Part shown: positions 15,630-24,940 of the stretch, one piece after another | Layout of the letters: each line of letters begins with the position of its first letter | Numbering within the stretch: position 1 is the stretch's first letter | NCBI GenBank assembly: GCA_002402945.1 | Contig: DHGV01000015.1 | Span: 12,377-48,755, forward strand | DNA from: Pelotomaculum sp. UBA4789 | GTDB taxonomy: Bacteria; Bacillota; Desulfotomaculia; Desulfotomaculales; Pelotomaculaceae | Direction of reading: 5' to 3' | Length of the DNA stretch: 36,379 nucleotides | Position numbers and translations under genes: made by a program | Notes under the pieces: generated by a model | Databases searched by the model: none | What the model saw: the letters and a program-made list of their open reading frames with translations, nothing else | Told to the model about the DNA's origin: nothing

Positions 15630-17147
15630 ATGAAAGGCGAGTATGGGTACAAAAAGATAAGGATATCAACTGCAGTCAGCATTTTATGTCTGGTGCTGCT
15701 GGCATTTGTTTTTTACAGTTGTCCGGCTCCGCCAGTATCGGCAGCGTCGTCGGGGATACCTGAGCAGATCATATTGACTTGGACCGGAGATCCGGCCGAT
15801 TCGCAGACTATCACCTGGTTGATGTCTGAAGACACAGAAGCAAAAATACAGTACATGGAGGCAGACCAATTCGCCGGAAATTTTGATTCAGCGACGCAAA
15901 AAGATGCGGCAGGCAGCGCATTTGGCAGTTCCAGTTACCGCTATTCGGTGACTTTATCCGGGTTGGCCCCAGATACGCAATACATATACAGGGTTGGCAG
16001 TGAAGGCGACTGGAGCGATACCCTGTCTTTTACTACTGCAGCTGATACAGAGGAATTTTCATTCTTATACATGGGTGATGTGCAGTCCGGCTACCCTGAA
16101 TGGGGCGGTATGCTGGATTCGGTTTATCAGGGCTATCCCGAGATAGAGTTTTCCCTTATGGGCGGCGACTTAACGGACTACGATACAGAATGGGGACAAT
16201 TCCTTGACGCCGCCGCCGGTGTTTTTTCCAGGATACCGTTAATGCCTGCCATGGGAAACCACGATGGATACATGTATCTGCAGTTTTTTGCGCTGCCGGA
16301 TAACGGGCCTGACGGACTGCAGCAGGAATTTTACTCTTTTGATTACGCAAATGCACATTTTATAGTTCTGAACAGCATGAATAATACTGATGAGACAGTG
16401 AAGCAGTGGCTGAGGGAAGATTTGCAGAGCTCAACGAAAACCTGGAAATTCGCGATGTTTCATTATCCCGCCTATCCAGCCTTTGACGACGGTAAGACAG
16501 TTGATGATTCCATACGTGAAAACTGGGTGCCCATACTGGAGCAGTATGGAGTGGACATGGTATTTGTTGGGCACCAGCATCAGTACATGAGGACTTATCC
16601 AATTTTTCAGGGATCAGTACAGACTGATCCAGCAGAGTATGGAATTGTCTATGTGATGGGGAATGCCGGTTCCAAGTTTTATGCCGCCGGAAGTGGATTT
16701 CCTTATATAGCCGCCGAGCAGACCGGCAGCAGCTATCAGATAATCAGTATTGATGATGATGTCCTGACAATGGTTTCTGAAAAAGCGAATGGCGAGCTGA
16801 TTGAAAGCTATACGATAGATAAAAGTTTGAATTTGCCGCCGGCCCTGATGGCGGATAAAACAAACAATACGGTAAGCAGGTCGGTCTATAAAGAAACCGG
16901 TGTGAAGATTGATATCAGGTTTATTGACGATGCGGCCTGGCGGGCAGCTATAACCGGAATCACTATAGATGGCAGAGCCTTAAACAACGACCAGTATAAA
17001 ATTGCCAAAGGAAAAATCAGAATCTACGCAGGTGTTTTCACAGGTGAAGGTGATTATGATATCATTGTTCGGGCCGGCGGTTACGAGGATGGGACCGTGA
17101 CCCAGACCATGACCCGCAGGATAAAAAGGACAATAATTAGTGAATAA
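15630..17147 (+). CDS. Secreted purple-acid-phosphatase-like metallophosphoesterase with C-terminal HID domain
   Basis: A 505-residue exported enzyme. After a signal peptide (cleavage near VSA, about residue 39) comes a fibronectin-like N-terminal purple-acid-phosphatase domain (QIILTWTGDPADSQTITW, LAPDTQYIYRVGSEGDWSD). The metallophosphoesterase core follows with its metal and catalytic motifs: YMGDVQSG, GGDLTDY, GNHDGY, FHYPAYP and GHQHQYMRTYP. It should hydrolyse phosphate esters at a dinuclear metal centre outside the cell. The last 95 residues form a Shr-type HID domain (LMADKTNNTVS to GYEDGTVTQTM) almost the same as the final domain of the preceding giant protein. ATG 15630 has AAGGGGG at the right distance; ATG 15624 is too close to it. 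Substrate is not predictable. Confidence 0.9.
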   Translation: MKGEYGYKKIRISTAVSILCLVLLAFVFYSCPAPPVSAASSGIPEQIILTWTGDPADSQTITWLMSEDTEAKIQYMEADQFAGNFDSATQKDAAGSAFGSSSYRYSVTLSGLAPDTQYIYRVGSEGDWSDTLSFTTAADTEEFSFLYMGDVQSGYPEWGGMLDSVYQGYPEIEFSLMGGDLTDYDTEWGQFLDAAAGVFSRIPLMPAMGNHDGYMYLQFFALPDNGPDGLQQEFYSFDYANAHFIVLNSMNNTDETVKQWLREDLQSSTKTWKFAMFHYPAYPAFDDGKTVDDSIRENWVPILEQYGVDMVFVGHQHQYMRTYPIFQGSVQTDPAEYGIVYVMGNAGSKFYAAGSGFPYIAAEQTGSSYQIISIDDDVLTMVSEKANGELIESYTIDKSLNLPPALMADKTNNTVSRSVYKETGVKIDIRFIDDAAWRAAITGITIDGRALNNDQYKIAKGKIRIYAGVFTGEGDYDIIVRAGGYEDGTVTQTMTRRIKRTIISE

Positions 17148-17316
17148 CAATGTGGCGCAGATATTCTTGGTGAAGGGCAGAGAGCAAAGGTAAGCAATAT
17201 TTGTCTAATCTTTCTGCGTGATCAAGGTGCATTTTTATATCCGACCATTGATTATCAAAGAAAATGAGTGTGGCTTAAAATTTATATCCCATAAATATAT
17301 AGGAGTTGATTGATAA

Positions 17317-20300
17317 TTGGGCGCCGTCAAAAATCGACTCATACAGAGTAAAAAACTATTTATAGGAAGCATGCAGCGGCACAAACATTTCGGAGGCATC
17401 CTTTTTTCTTTTATTGCCCTGCTGCTGCTTGCAATGTCGGCCCTGTTCTGTCCGGTAGGCGCCGCCGCCGCAATAACTGTAGAAGTAATTGGTGATGGTA
17501 TAACGAAGCCCAGCGTTTACAGCCAGGTTTATCTGGAAGCCATGCCCCAGGTGCAATCGGTTTACAGCACTATTAACACCTGGCCAACCAAGAAGTGGTA
17601 TGTGGCGCGCGGTGTAAGACTGGCGGACCTGTTAGCGGCCGCCGGCATCAAAGATGAGGCCGAGACAATCATCATAACCTCCTCGGATGGTTTTAAGCTG
17701 ACATTTACCAGGAAGGAACTATTGGAAGATACCCGCTATTATTATCCAGGTTTGAAGGACAATGACGAATATCTGGGCAATATACCTGGCTCGCCGGACG
17801 GGGCGCTGCTGGTGGACACGATATTGGCCCTGGCGAGTGTGGAGAGCAGTGATAACCCTGACTACATGAGTAGCCAAGATGCACCGCTTCTGGTCATGGG
17901 CCAGAGGTGGGTCACTGAACAAACCAACAACGCCTTTGTAAAATATATAAGAACAATTGAAGTGACTACTAAGATCCCTGAAAAATGGCAAAATCCTGGG
18001 GCAGCACCGGAAAGTGGTACCGTTGCAGAAGGAACACGGGTTTACCTTAGCACCTCCGACATGGACGGGGACAACATCCATTATACCATGGACAACAGTG
18101 ACCCGACATTTGAGAGCCCTATGTATAACTGGATCAAAAAAAGGTGGTGGAACAGCCGTTCAGAAGACCTGGATATTGTTAACCACCCGGTTGATATAAA
18201 CAACAGCATGACGATTAAAGCAGTAGCCATCGGTTTTGGTAAGTATGACAGTGATATCGTCAGCTTTGAATATGATTTGCCTCTGGCTGCGGCGCCGGTA
18301 CTGGAAGCCGATACCACAGATAACGAAGTCGGCCTGCCGGCAGATATCACTTTTCCCGATGATCCGGACTGGCGGGGCGCCATAAGTGGTGTTAGTGTTA
18401 AGGGCAGTAAAATTGCCGGCAGGTATCACATAGCACCAGGTGTGATTACCATTGATGCTGATGTATTCACCACTGCTGGCAGCTATGAAATTTTGGTCAC
18501 CGCATCAGGTTATGATGACGCTGCTGTGGCCCAATCCATGACCTCAGTTGTAGTATTGAACAGCCCTGCAGCAGAGCAGGAGTTCAAAAGGGGTCAGCTC
18601 GTTACAATCCGGGGCACTGCAGAGGGAATTCCTGCCCTTAATATTAGTGTGACCGGCCCCCTTGGCGACATGGTATACGAACCGGCAGATATAATGATAG
18701 TAAACAGCGAGTTCGATACCAGCTTTTTATTAAGCTCAGGTGCCGATATAGGGACTTACACAATTGTTCTCAATTGTGCGGAACTCCCAGCGCCTTTGAC
18801 CAGCACTTTTAAGTGTGTTGCCGGCACCGGGGGAGTCATCCCGGCAGGTGAAGTGATCCTGACAATTAACGGAGACGGAGTTACCGATACTATGCTATTC
18901 ACTTTAGAGCAGCTTCAGTCTATGGATCAATATAGGCAGGTGTACAGTGCGATCAATACCTGGCCCACCAAGAAACTTTATGTGGGTAAGGGTATAATGC
19001 TGTATGATCTTCTGGAGTCAGCAGGAATAAAATCTGACGCTCGGCTGCTAAAATTTACTTCCATAGATGGATATACATTAAAAATGACTGTTGATGAACT
19101 GCTAAATGACAGCCGTTATTATTTTCCACGGTTCAAGGAGGGCAGTAGCGACGCAGACGGCCATATTCCCGGTTCTGCGGGAGGAGCGGTAGATGTTGCT
19201 CCAATGCTGGCCTTGGAGAGTGCTGAAGGTACTGATGATGCTGATTATATGAACGATTTGAACACACCGCTATTAATGATGGGACAGCGGGCAGTTACAG
19301 AACAAACCGGAAATTTGTTTGTAAAAGAGGTTAATAGTATTGAAGTATTGACTTCTTCACCTGAGACATGGGATGAACCTGTGGCAGATCCAAGCGGGGG
19401 AGTCGTAGAGGCTGGTACTCTGGTACGACTCAGTAATGATAATATGGATGATGACAAGATTTATTATACAACAGACGGAAGTATCCCAACTGTAGAAAGT
19501 CCGATGTACAATTGGGTTGCCAGCCGCTGGTGGGGAGCTAGGGGAGACGAGGTAGTGGAGAAAATAAATCATCCTCTTGAAATCAACGAGACCACTACTA
19601 TAATGGCTGTGACAATTGGACCAGGGAAGAAAAACAGTGACGTCGTGACCTTTAACTACCAGGTGAAGGAAATCACTGCTGCCACTGGTACTGTCAGCAG
19701 AGGTGAACTTACTGTAATCAGCCTGGGAGGTGAGGCAGTGCTTGAACTGCCTCCGGGATCAATAGAAGAGGGCGATGAAGTTGTGGCAGAAATAGAAAAG
19801 ATTGCTTTACCTCCGGCCTTACCGGCAGGCTGTAAATTCGGCAGCGGGGTATATGAGTTTATGATAGACGGAGAATACCGCTACAAATTTGCACGCAGCG
19901 TGACCATCAAGCTGCTCTTTGACCCTGATCTCGTAGGCGCTGCTGATACCCCGGCGATTCACTATTATGATGATGATTCAGGGCAGTGGATTAACATAGG
20001 CGGCTCTGTGTCGGATAATACCATAAGTGTACAGGTGGACCATTTTACAAAATTTGCGGTATTGATTTGTGAAACAGCTATGCTGGTACCCATACAGCCT
20101 CTACAGCCTTCCATAAACTTTACGGATGTGGCCGGACATTGGGCAGAAGAAGATATAAACAGGCTTCTGTCCTTGGGAGCCGTCAACGGATATACGGATG
20201 GCAGTTTTAAACCTGATAATCCTATGAGCAGGGCTGAATTTGTTACGGTTCTGGTCAAAGCCTTCCAACTGGATGGTCAGGGCGGCCGGTTTTATGATGA

Positions 20301-20634
20301 TACGGTTGAGCACTGGGCAAAGGATTACATTGCTGTTGCTGCCGGCTTTGACATAGTCAATGGTTATAGCGATACCATTTTTGGCCCGGATGACTATATC
20401 ACCCGGGAGCAGATAGCCGTAATGATCTGTAGGGCGGCCGGTATACCCTTTCTGGATGAAGAGACCAGTTTTGCAGACTGGGACAGTACCTCTGGGTGGG
20501 CGAAAGGCGCTGTTGCCGCCGCAGCCAGAGATAAAATAATCAATGGGTATCCTGATAATACATTCCATCCCGGAAACAGCGCAACCAGGGCAGAGGCAGC
20601 TGCGGTAGTTGTGAAAGCATTGGGTAGACAATAA
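17317..20634 (+). CDS. SLH-anchored surface protein with two SUOX-like domains
   Basis: 1105 residues. A signal segment (about 30-52) is followed by: SUOX-like domain 52-228 (INTWPTKKWYVARGVRLADL, SSDGFKLTFTRKELL); chitobiase/hexosaminidase-C-terminal-type beta domain 232-325; HID 327-410; Ig-like 412-505; second SUOX-like domain 512-685; second chitobiase-type domain 692-783 (IYYTTDGSIPTVESPMYNW); a ZU5-like region 792-920; and three SLH repeats 934-1105 (NFTDVAGHWAEEDI, NGYTDGSFKPDNPMSRAEF). SLH repeats bind pyruvylated wall polymers, so the protein should face outward on the cell wall. In both SUOX-like copies the position of the molybdopterin-ligating Cys is not Cys, so these are probably binding rather than redox domains. 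TTG 17317 is used, with AGGAG 11 bases upstream. It heads the operon that runs to 25825. Confidence 0.87.
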   Translation: MGAVKNRLIQSKKLFIGSMQRHKHFGGILFSFIALLLLAMSALFCPVGAAAAITVEVIGDGITKPSVYSQVYLEAMPQVQSVYSTINTWPTKKWYVARGVRLADLLAAAGIKDEAETIIITSSDGFKLTFTRKELLEDTRYYYPGLKDNDEYLGNIPGSPDGALLVDTILALASVESSDNPDYMSSQDAPLLVMGQRWVTEQTNNAFVKYIRTIEVTTKIPEKWQNPGAAPESGTVAEGTRVYLSTSDMDGDNIHYTMDNSDPTFESPMYNWIKKRWWNSRSEDLDIVNHPVDINNSMTIKAVAIGFGKYDSDIVSFEYDLPLAAAPVLEADTTDNEVGLPADITFPDDPDWRGAISGVSVKGSKIAGRYHIAPGVITIDADVFTTAGSYEILVTASGYDDAAVAQSMTSVVVLNSPAAEQEFKRGQLVTIRGTAEGIPALNISVTGPLGDMVYEPADIMIVNSEFDTSFLLSSGADIGTYTIVLNCAELPAPLTSTFKCVAGTGGVIPAGEVILTINGDGVTDTMLFTLEQLQSMDQYRQVYSAINTWPTKKLYVGKGIMLYDLLESAGIKSDARLLKFTSIDGYTLKMTVDELLNDSRYYFPRFKEGSSDADGHIPGSAGGAVDVAPMLALESAEGTDDADYMNDLNTPLLMMGQRAVTEQTGNLFVKEVNSIEVLTSSPETWDEPVADPSGGVVEAGTLVRLSNDNMDDDKIYYTTDGSIPTVESPMYNWVASRWWGARGDEVVEKINHPLEINETTTIMAVTIGPGKKNSDVVTFNYQVKEITAATGTVSRGELTVISLGGEAVLELPPGSIEEGDEVVAEIEKIALPPALPAGCKFGSGVYEFMIDGEYRYKFARSVTIKLLFDPDLVGAADTPAIHYYDDDSGQWINIGGSVSDNTISVQVDHFTKFAVLICETAMLVPIQPLQPSINFTDVAGHWAEEDINRLLSLGAVNGYTDGSFKPDNPMSRAEFVTVLVKAFQLDGQGGRFYDDTVEHWAKDYIAVAAGFDIVNGYSDTIFGPDDYITREQIAVMICRAAGIPFLDEETSFADWDSTSGWAKGAVAAAARDKIINGYPDNTFHPGNSATRAEAAAVVVKALGRQ

Positions 20635-20645
20635 AGGCAGGCGCA

Positions 20646-22340
20646 ATGGACAAAATATATAATGAACACAACTATGTTTCCAGCCTAATTGGCAGACAGA
20701 GATTATTATCAAAGAAAGCGGATATTAAAAACTATGCGTATTGCCTGGTGGTGATCGTTATTGCCGGGCTGATTTTTATCGGTGCACTTGGCCTTTTGGC
20801 TCCAGCAGCAGCCAGTTCTGCAACTGCCGGTCAGCTGGAAATAACCGGTGATGGTGTGGCTAATCCGGTTACCTTGACTATGGAGCAGCTGCAGGGTATG
20901 GAGCAGTATCAGCATGTATACAGCACCATTAACACCTGGCCCACCAAAAGATGGTATGTTGGCCAAGGGGTTAAATTAAGAGACCTGATGACAATAGCAG
21001 ATATAAAGCCCGATGCCCAGACAATAATATTTACTTCCAGTGACAGCTACTCGGTGACACTTACGGTTAAGGAGTTATTAAAAGACCCGCGTTATTATTT
21101 CCCCGGGCTGCAGGAAAACAGTGCCAGTGACGGTAGTATTCCGGGTTCTCCGGACGATGCCCAGGAAGTCGAAACCATCCTGGCCCTGTTAAGCGCCGAG
21201 GGCAGCGTCAATCCTGACGAAATGAACGACATGAACGCTCTGCTTATGATATGCGGGCAGCGGGCTGTTGCAGAGCAGACCAACAACCTGTTTCTTAAAT
21301 ATATATCCAAAATCGAGGTGCTCACAGCTGAACCGCTGCAATGGGATAAGCCAAAAGTAAACGTTGACAGTGGTGTGGTTGCCGCCGGCACTCTTCTGGA
21401 ACTCAACACCAAAGGCAGCGATGTGGATAAAATATATTTTACCACGGACGGGAGCACCCCAAACATCAACAGTCCCATGTACAACTGGAGCGCCAAGAGG
21501 TGGTGGAGCCAGCGGCCTGACAGCTTGAGTTCCATTAATAGAGCGATTGAGATTCGAGAGGGTACGGTTATCAAGGCTGTCACTATCGGCCCCGGCAAGC
21601 TTGACAGTGAAGTGGTGACCTTTACTTATAAGATTGGCATCCCCGATCAACCTCAAGTGCCGGGGGGTCCGCCTGCCTCAGTCACCCTTGATGAGGAAGC
21701 CATCAGGTTAAAAGTCGGGGCCAGCTATGAACTGGCAGCAGATGTAGGGCCGAGAAATACTGTCGACAAGAGTGTGACCTGGCATTCCAGCAATACCAGT
21801 GTGGCTGTGGTTGACAATAACGGCCTGGTTACATTAGTTGGGCCAGGCGCAGCTGTCATTACTGTAAGAACAGTGACCGGGGGCTTAACAGCCAGCTGCC
21901 TGGTGACTGACATGAATAGTGCTGTTGCTGTTAATAATACTGTGGGCGCTGTTAATCATGAGGAAATTGAGGTGCAGCTCGATCTTGCCGGGCAGTCGGT
22001 AACAGGAGCACAAATGCAGGAACTGGCGACGGAAATTCCGGCCGGGGATCCCATAAACAGTGAAGAGAAACAGAATCCCCAGGATGGGCAGCAGCTGCTG
22101 AAAGAAAAGGGCCAGAAACTGGCAGCCATAGATATACCAGGTGGCGCCCCAAAAAAATCCGACCCTGATCAGGACGCGCAAACCTGGCAGGTATACGAAA
22201 TGTCTGCCGAGGCAATGTCAATAGAACTGCCGGATCAATTTAACATCATGAACGCTGTTTTAGTGATTGTTTTTGTATGCCTGTTCCTTTCAGGCGTAGG
22301 TGTCAGATACAGGGAATATATTAAGGAGGCAGCACGGTGA
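20646..22340 (+). CDS. Membrane-anchored SUOX-like/Big2 surface protein, partner of ExbB-like gene
   Basis: 564 residues. An N-terminal hydrophobic segment (about 30-55, signal or anchor) is followed by a SUOX-like domain 62-232 (INTWPTKRWYVGQGVKLRDL, ELLKDPRYYFPGL), a chitobiase-type beta domain 236-332 (IYFTTDGSTPNINSPMYNW) and a Big2 bacterial Ig-like domain 342-422 (KSVTWHSSNTSVAVVDNNG). A charged Glu/Gln/Lys-rich stretch then leads to one transmembrane helix near the C terminus (MNAVLVIVFVCLFLSGVGV) and a short basic tail. It begins 11 bases after the SLH protein, and its stop overlaps the ExbB-like start. The C-terminal helix is well placed to sit in or beside the ExbB-like complex, so it may be the energised receptor or transducer; this is inference. 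Confidence 0.85.
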   Translation: MDKIYNEHNYVSSLIGRQRLLSKKADIKNYAYCLVVIVIAGLIFIGALGLLAPAAASSATAGQLEITGDGVANPVTLTMEQLQGMEQYQHVYSTINTWPTKRWYVGQGVKLRDLMTIADIKPDAQTIIFTSSDSYSVTLTVKELLKDPRYYFPGLQENSASDGSIPGSPDDAQEVETILALLSAEGSVNPDEMNDMNALLMICGQRAVAEQTNNLFLKYISKIEVLTAEPLQWDKPKVNVDSGVVAAGTLLELNTKGSDVDKIYFTTDGSTPNINSPMYNWSAKRWWSQRPDSLSSINRAIEIREGTVIKAVTIGPGKLDSEVVTFTYKIGIPDQPQVPGGPPASVTLDEEAIRLKVGASYELAADVGPRNTVDKSVTWHSSNTSVAVVDNNGLVTLVGPGAAVITVRTVTGGLTASCLVTDMNSAVAVNNTVGAVNHEEIEVQLDLAGQSVTGAQMQELATEIPAGDPINSEEKQNPQDGQQLLKEKGQKLAAIDIPGGAPKKSDPDQDAQTWQVYEMSAEAMSIELPDQFNIMNAVLVIVFVCLFLSGVGVRYREYIKEAAR

Positions 22341-22990
22341 TCATCTCTTTTTTAACACCCCTGAAAGAAACGATGCATACTATTTCATCTGGTTTGCTGG
22401 CGCCCATCATCGTTATCCTGCTTTTGTTGGTGGCTTTTGTAGTTATCGAACTGGGCAAATTGATGGTGGAGGTCTTCAAGGAACGGCGCCATTTTAAAGT
22501 GGATGTCTCCGCGCTGCTGGATGCGTTTCAGAAAAAAAACGAGCTGGAAATCCTGAATGAAATCGAAAACAGCGGTCTGTACCAGCGGCAGAAATCAGCG
22601 CTTAGGGAATTAATCAAACACAGAGCGCTGCCCGCAGCATCTCATCAGGCCCTGGCACGGCGCCTGCTGGCTGATGAAGAAGATCGATTTGCCAGGATAA
22701 CCAACCGTACTGATCTGATAGCCCGTTTGGGGCCTATGTTTGGTTTGATGGCTACGCTGATTCCGCTGGGCCCGGGCCTGATTGCCCTGGGCCAGGGCGA
22801 TCCCAAGGGGCTTGCGGATTCACTGCTCACAGCCTTTGACGCAACGGTAACCGGCCTTGCCGCGGCAGGTGTCGCTTTCTTTATCTCGCGATTGCGGAAA
22901 AGGTGGTATGAGGATGATTTAACATCTCTTGAGGTCCTGCTGGAAGGGATATTGGAGGTAGTTGATAATGAACGGCGGATTGCGGAGTAG
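22337..22990 (+). CDS. MotA/TolQ/ExbB-family proton-channel-like protein
   Basis: 217 residues with a first membrane span (about 22-42), a cytoplasmic middle region and two more spans in the second half. The conserved MotA/TolQ/ExbB block is clear: ITNRTDLIARLGPMFGLMAT, LIPLGPGLIALGQGDPKGLA and DSLLTAFDATVTGLAAAGVA. Family members form the stator ring that turns ion flow into work on a partner protein (TonB, TolA, flagellar motor). The GTG start overlaps the upstream stop by four bases and has AAGGAGG in front. Here the presumed ExbD counterpart is the next gene. TonB-type systems act on outer membranes, so an organism with an SLH wall presumably uses it differently. Confidence 0.87.
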   Translation: MIISFLTPLKETMHTISSGLLAPIIVILLLLVAFVVIELGKLMVEVFKERRHFKVDVSALLDAFQKKNELEILNEIENSGLYQRQKSALRELIKHRALPAASHQALARRLLADEEDRFARITNRTDLIARLGPMFGLMATLIPLGPGLIALGQGDPKGLADSLLTAFDATVTGLAAAGVAFFISRLRKRWYEDDLTSLEVLLEGILEVVDNERRIAE

Positions 22991-23291
22991 AAGAAGGCGC
23001 AGAAATGATGAAGAGGTTAATCCCCTGGAGGGTGTCATCAATATTGTGGACGCCATGCTTGTATTTGCCTGCGGGCTGCTGCTGGCGCTGGTCATTAACT
23101 GGGATGTGGACCTGACCACGAAAGGGGAGCGTATTAACCTGGATCGCGGGCAGGAACTGTCGGAAGAACCAGGACTGCGCAGCGATCTTATTGAGAGCGC
23201 GGACGGGCAGGGTGAATTCTATCAAAAGATGGGCACTGTATATAAAGATCCTGCCACCGGCAAGCTGTTTATGCTGACAAATCAGCCATAA
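22968..23291 (+). CDS. DUF2149 protein, ExbD-like single-span partner
   Basis: 107 residues: a basic cytoplasmic N terminus (SRRRRRNDEEVNPLEGVINI), one transmembrane helix with the start VDAMLVFACGLLLALVINW, then a small extracytoplasmic domain. This matches DUF2149, a family found next to ExbB-like genes in archaea and some bacteria. The layout, including an acidic residue at the start of the helix (VDAM), parallels ExbD/TolR, where such an Asp carries protons. It overlaps the ExbB-like gene by 23 bases, indicating translational coupling. GGAGG lies nine bases before ATG 22968; the in-frame TTG at 22962 is too close to it. Confidence 0.83.
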   Translation: MNGGLRSRRRRRNDEEVNPLEGVINIVDAMLVFACGLLLALVINWDVDLTTKGERINLDRGQELSEEPGLRSDLIESADGQGEFYQKMGTVYKDPATGKLFMLTNQP

Positions 23292-23348
23292 GGATTTAGG
23301 TTTTCCCCTTTGTGTTAAGAAAAAAATTGATGAAGGGAGTGTGTTTCG

Positions 23349-24833
23349 ATGCGGATTATAAAGAACAGGTTCATGTTTGGTTTCCTGGTGAGTGTTTTAA
23401 CTATACTGGCGTTAGCTTCCCTGAGTATTATGGGGCCGACAGATGCTTTTGCCGCGGCGGAGGACTTGCTTGAAATCACTGGTGACGGCGTAGCCAACCC
23501 CAGCACATTTAGCCTGGACCAGCTGGAAGATATGCAGCAGACCCAGCATGTGTACAGCGCGATAAATACCTGGCCTACAAAAAAATGGTATGTTGGCAAG
23601 GGGGTTGAACTGCGCGAACTGCTGGAGGCGGCAGGGATTACGGAAGATGCCAGCATGATTAAATTTATTTCAAAAGACGGCTATGCCATTACGCTTACAG
23701 TTAAAGAGCTGCTGGTTGACAAGCGTTACTGCTTCCCGCACTTTAAAGATAACAGCACTGCCGTGGACGGTGATGGGAACATCCCCGGTTCTGCTGCAGG
23801 CGCCGAGCTGGTGGAGCCTATGGTTGGCCTGCAGAGTGTGGAGGGCAGCAATAATCCGGCTTATATGAACGATCTGAATACACCGCTGCTGATGCTGGGG
23901 CAGCGGGCGGTTACCGAGCAAAACGGTAATTTATTTGTAAAATACGTGCGTAAAATTGAAGTACTCAAAGGTGAACTGCCCTGGTGGGATGCCCCGCGGG
24001 CAAATCCGGACAGCGGGTTGGTGCCTGTGGGTACAATGGTTGCCCTGAGCAATGAACATAACGATGACGATAAAATATATTATACTACTGACGGCAGCAC
24101 ACCCACTTTTAACAGCCCGATGTACAACTGGATTGCCAAACGCTGGTGGTCAGCCCGGTCAGATGTGCTGGGCAATTACAATATGCCCATCGGCCCAATC
24201 AACGAAGATACCACAATCAGGGCTGTAACCATCGGCCCCGGCAAGGAAGACAGCGATGTGGTTGCTTTTACCTATAAAGTTGCCGCCGCCGGGCAGGGTG
24301 ATGAAAAAAAAGCTGTGTCCTATACAGACACAACAGGACACTGGGCGCAGGAGTATATTGAAGCACTGGCAGCTTTAGGCGCTGTTGGGGGTTATCCCGA
24401 CGGAAGTTTTAAACCGGAACAGGCTATCAGCCGGGCAGAGTTTGCCACTATGCTGGTAAAGTCTTTTAAACTGGAGTATAAGGGCGGCAGAATTTTTGCC
24501 GATACAGCACTTCACTGGGCAAAGGATTCCATAGCCGCGGCGGCAGCCAACGGGATAGTAACTGGTTATGACTCCAACACCTTTGGACCGGATGATATTA
24601 TTACCAGGGAACAGATGGCAGTGATGATTTATAAAGCGGCCCAATTGCCTTCAGTTGCAGAGGGACCCGGCTTTGCCGACAATAATAGTATTTCACCCTG
24701 GGCCAGGCAGGCTGTGGCCGCAGTTGTGCAGAACAAAATTATGAATGGCTACCAGGATAATACCATACAACCCCAGGGTATAGCGAACCGTGCTGAGGCA
24801 GCGACAGTTATTATTAAAGCACTGCAAAAGTAG
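23349..24833 (+). CDS. SLH-anchored surface protein with one SUOX-like domain
   Basis: 494 residues. The signal peptide ends near AFAAA (about residue 37). A SUOX-like domain (36-208) has INTWPTKKWYVGKGVELREL, ISKDGYAITLTVKELLVDKR and MNDLNTPLLMLGQRAVTEQN. A chitobiase-type beta domain (215-314; IYYTTDGSTPTFNSPMYNW, AVTIGPGKEDSDVV) and three SLH repeats (325-494; TDTTGHWAQEYIEALAALGA) follow. This is a shorter relative of the 17317 protein, with one set of binding domains on the wall anchor. The strong GAAGGGAG site supports ATG 23349. It is 57 bases after the DUF2149 gene and is probably in the same operon. No catalytic residues are apparent. Confidence 0.88.
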   Translation: MRIIKNRFMFGFLVSVLTILALASLSIMGPTDAFAAAEDLLEITGDGVANPSTFSLDQLEDMQQTQHVYSAINTWPTKKWYVGKGVELRELLEAAGITEDASMIKFISKDGYAITLTVKELLVDKRYCFPHFKDNSTAVDGDGNIPGSAAGAELVEPMVGLQSVEGSNNPAYMNDLNTPLLMLGQRAVTEQNGNLFVKYVRKIEVLKGELPWWDAPRANPDSGLVPVGTMVALSNEHNDDDKIYYTTDGSTPTFNSPMYNWIAKRWWSARSDVLGNYNMPIGPINEDTTIRAVTIGPGKEDSDVVAFTYKVAAAGQGDEKKAVSYTDTTGHWAQEYIEALAALGAVGGYPDGSFKPEQAISRAEFATMLVKSFKLEYKGGRIFADTALHWAKDSIAAAAANGIVTGYDSNTFGPDDIITREQMAVMIYKAAQLPSVAEGPGFADNNSISPWARQAVAAVVQNKIMNGYQDNTIQPQGIANRAEAATVIIKALQK

Positions 24834-24940
24834 TATCAACCAGGGTTGATAGTTTTACTAGAAGCGAAATTGAACAAAGCTTGAAACCATATAGAAGTCA
24901 GTCTGGTTCGTCAATCTCCGGGAGAGGAGTATCCCTGCGT

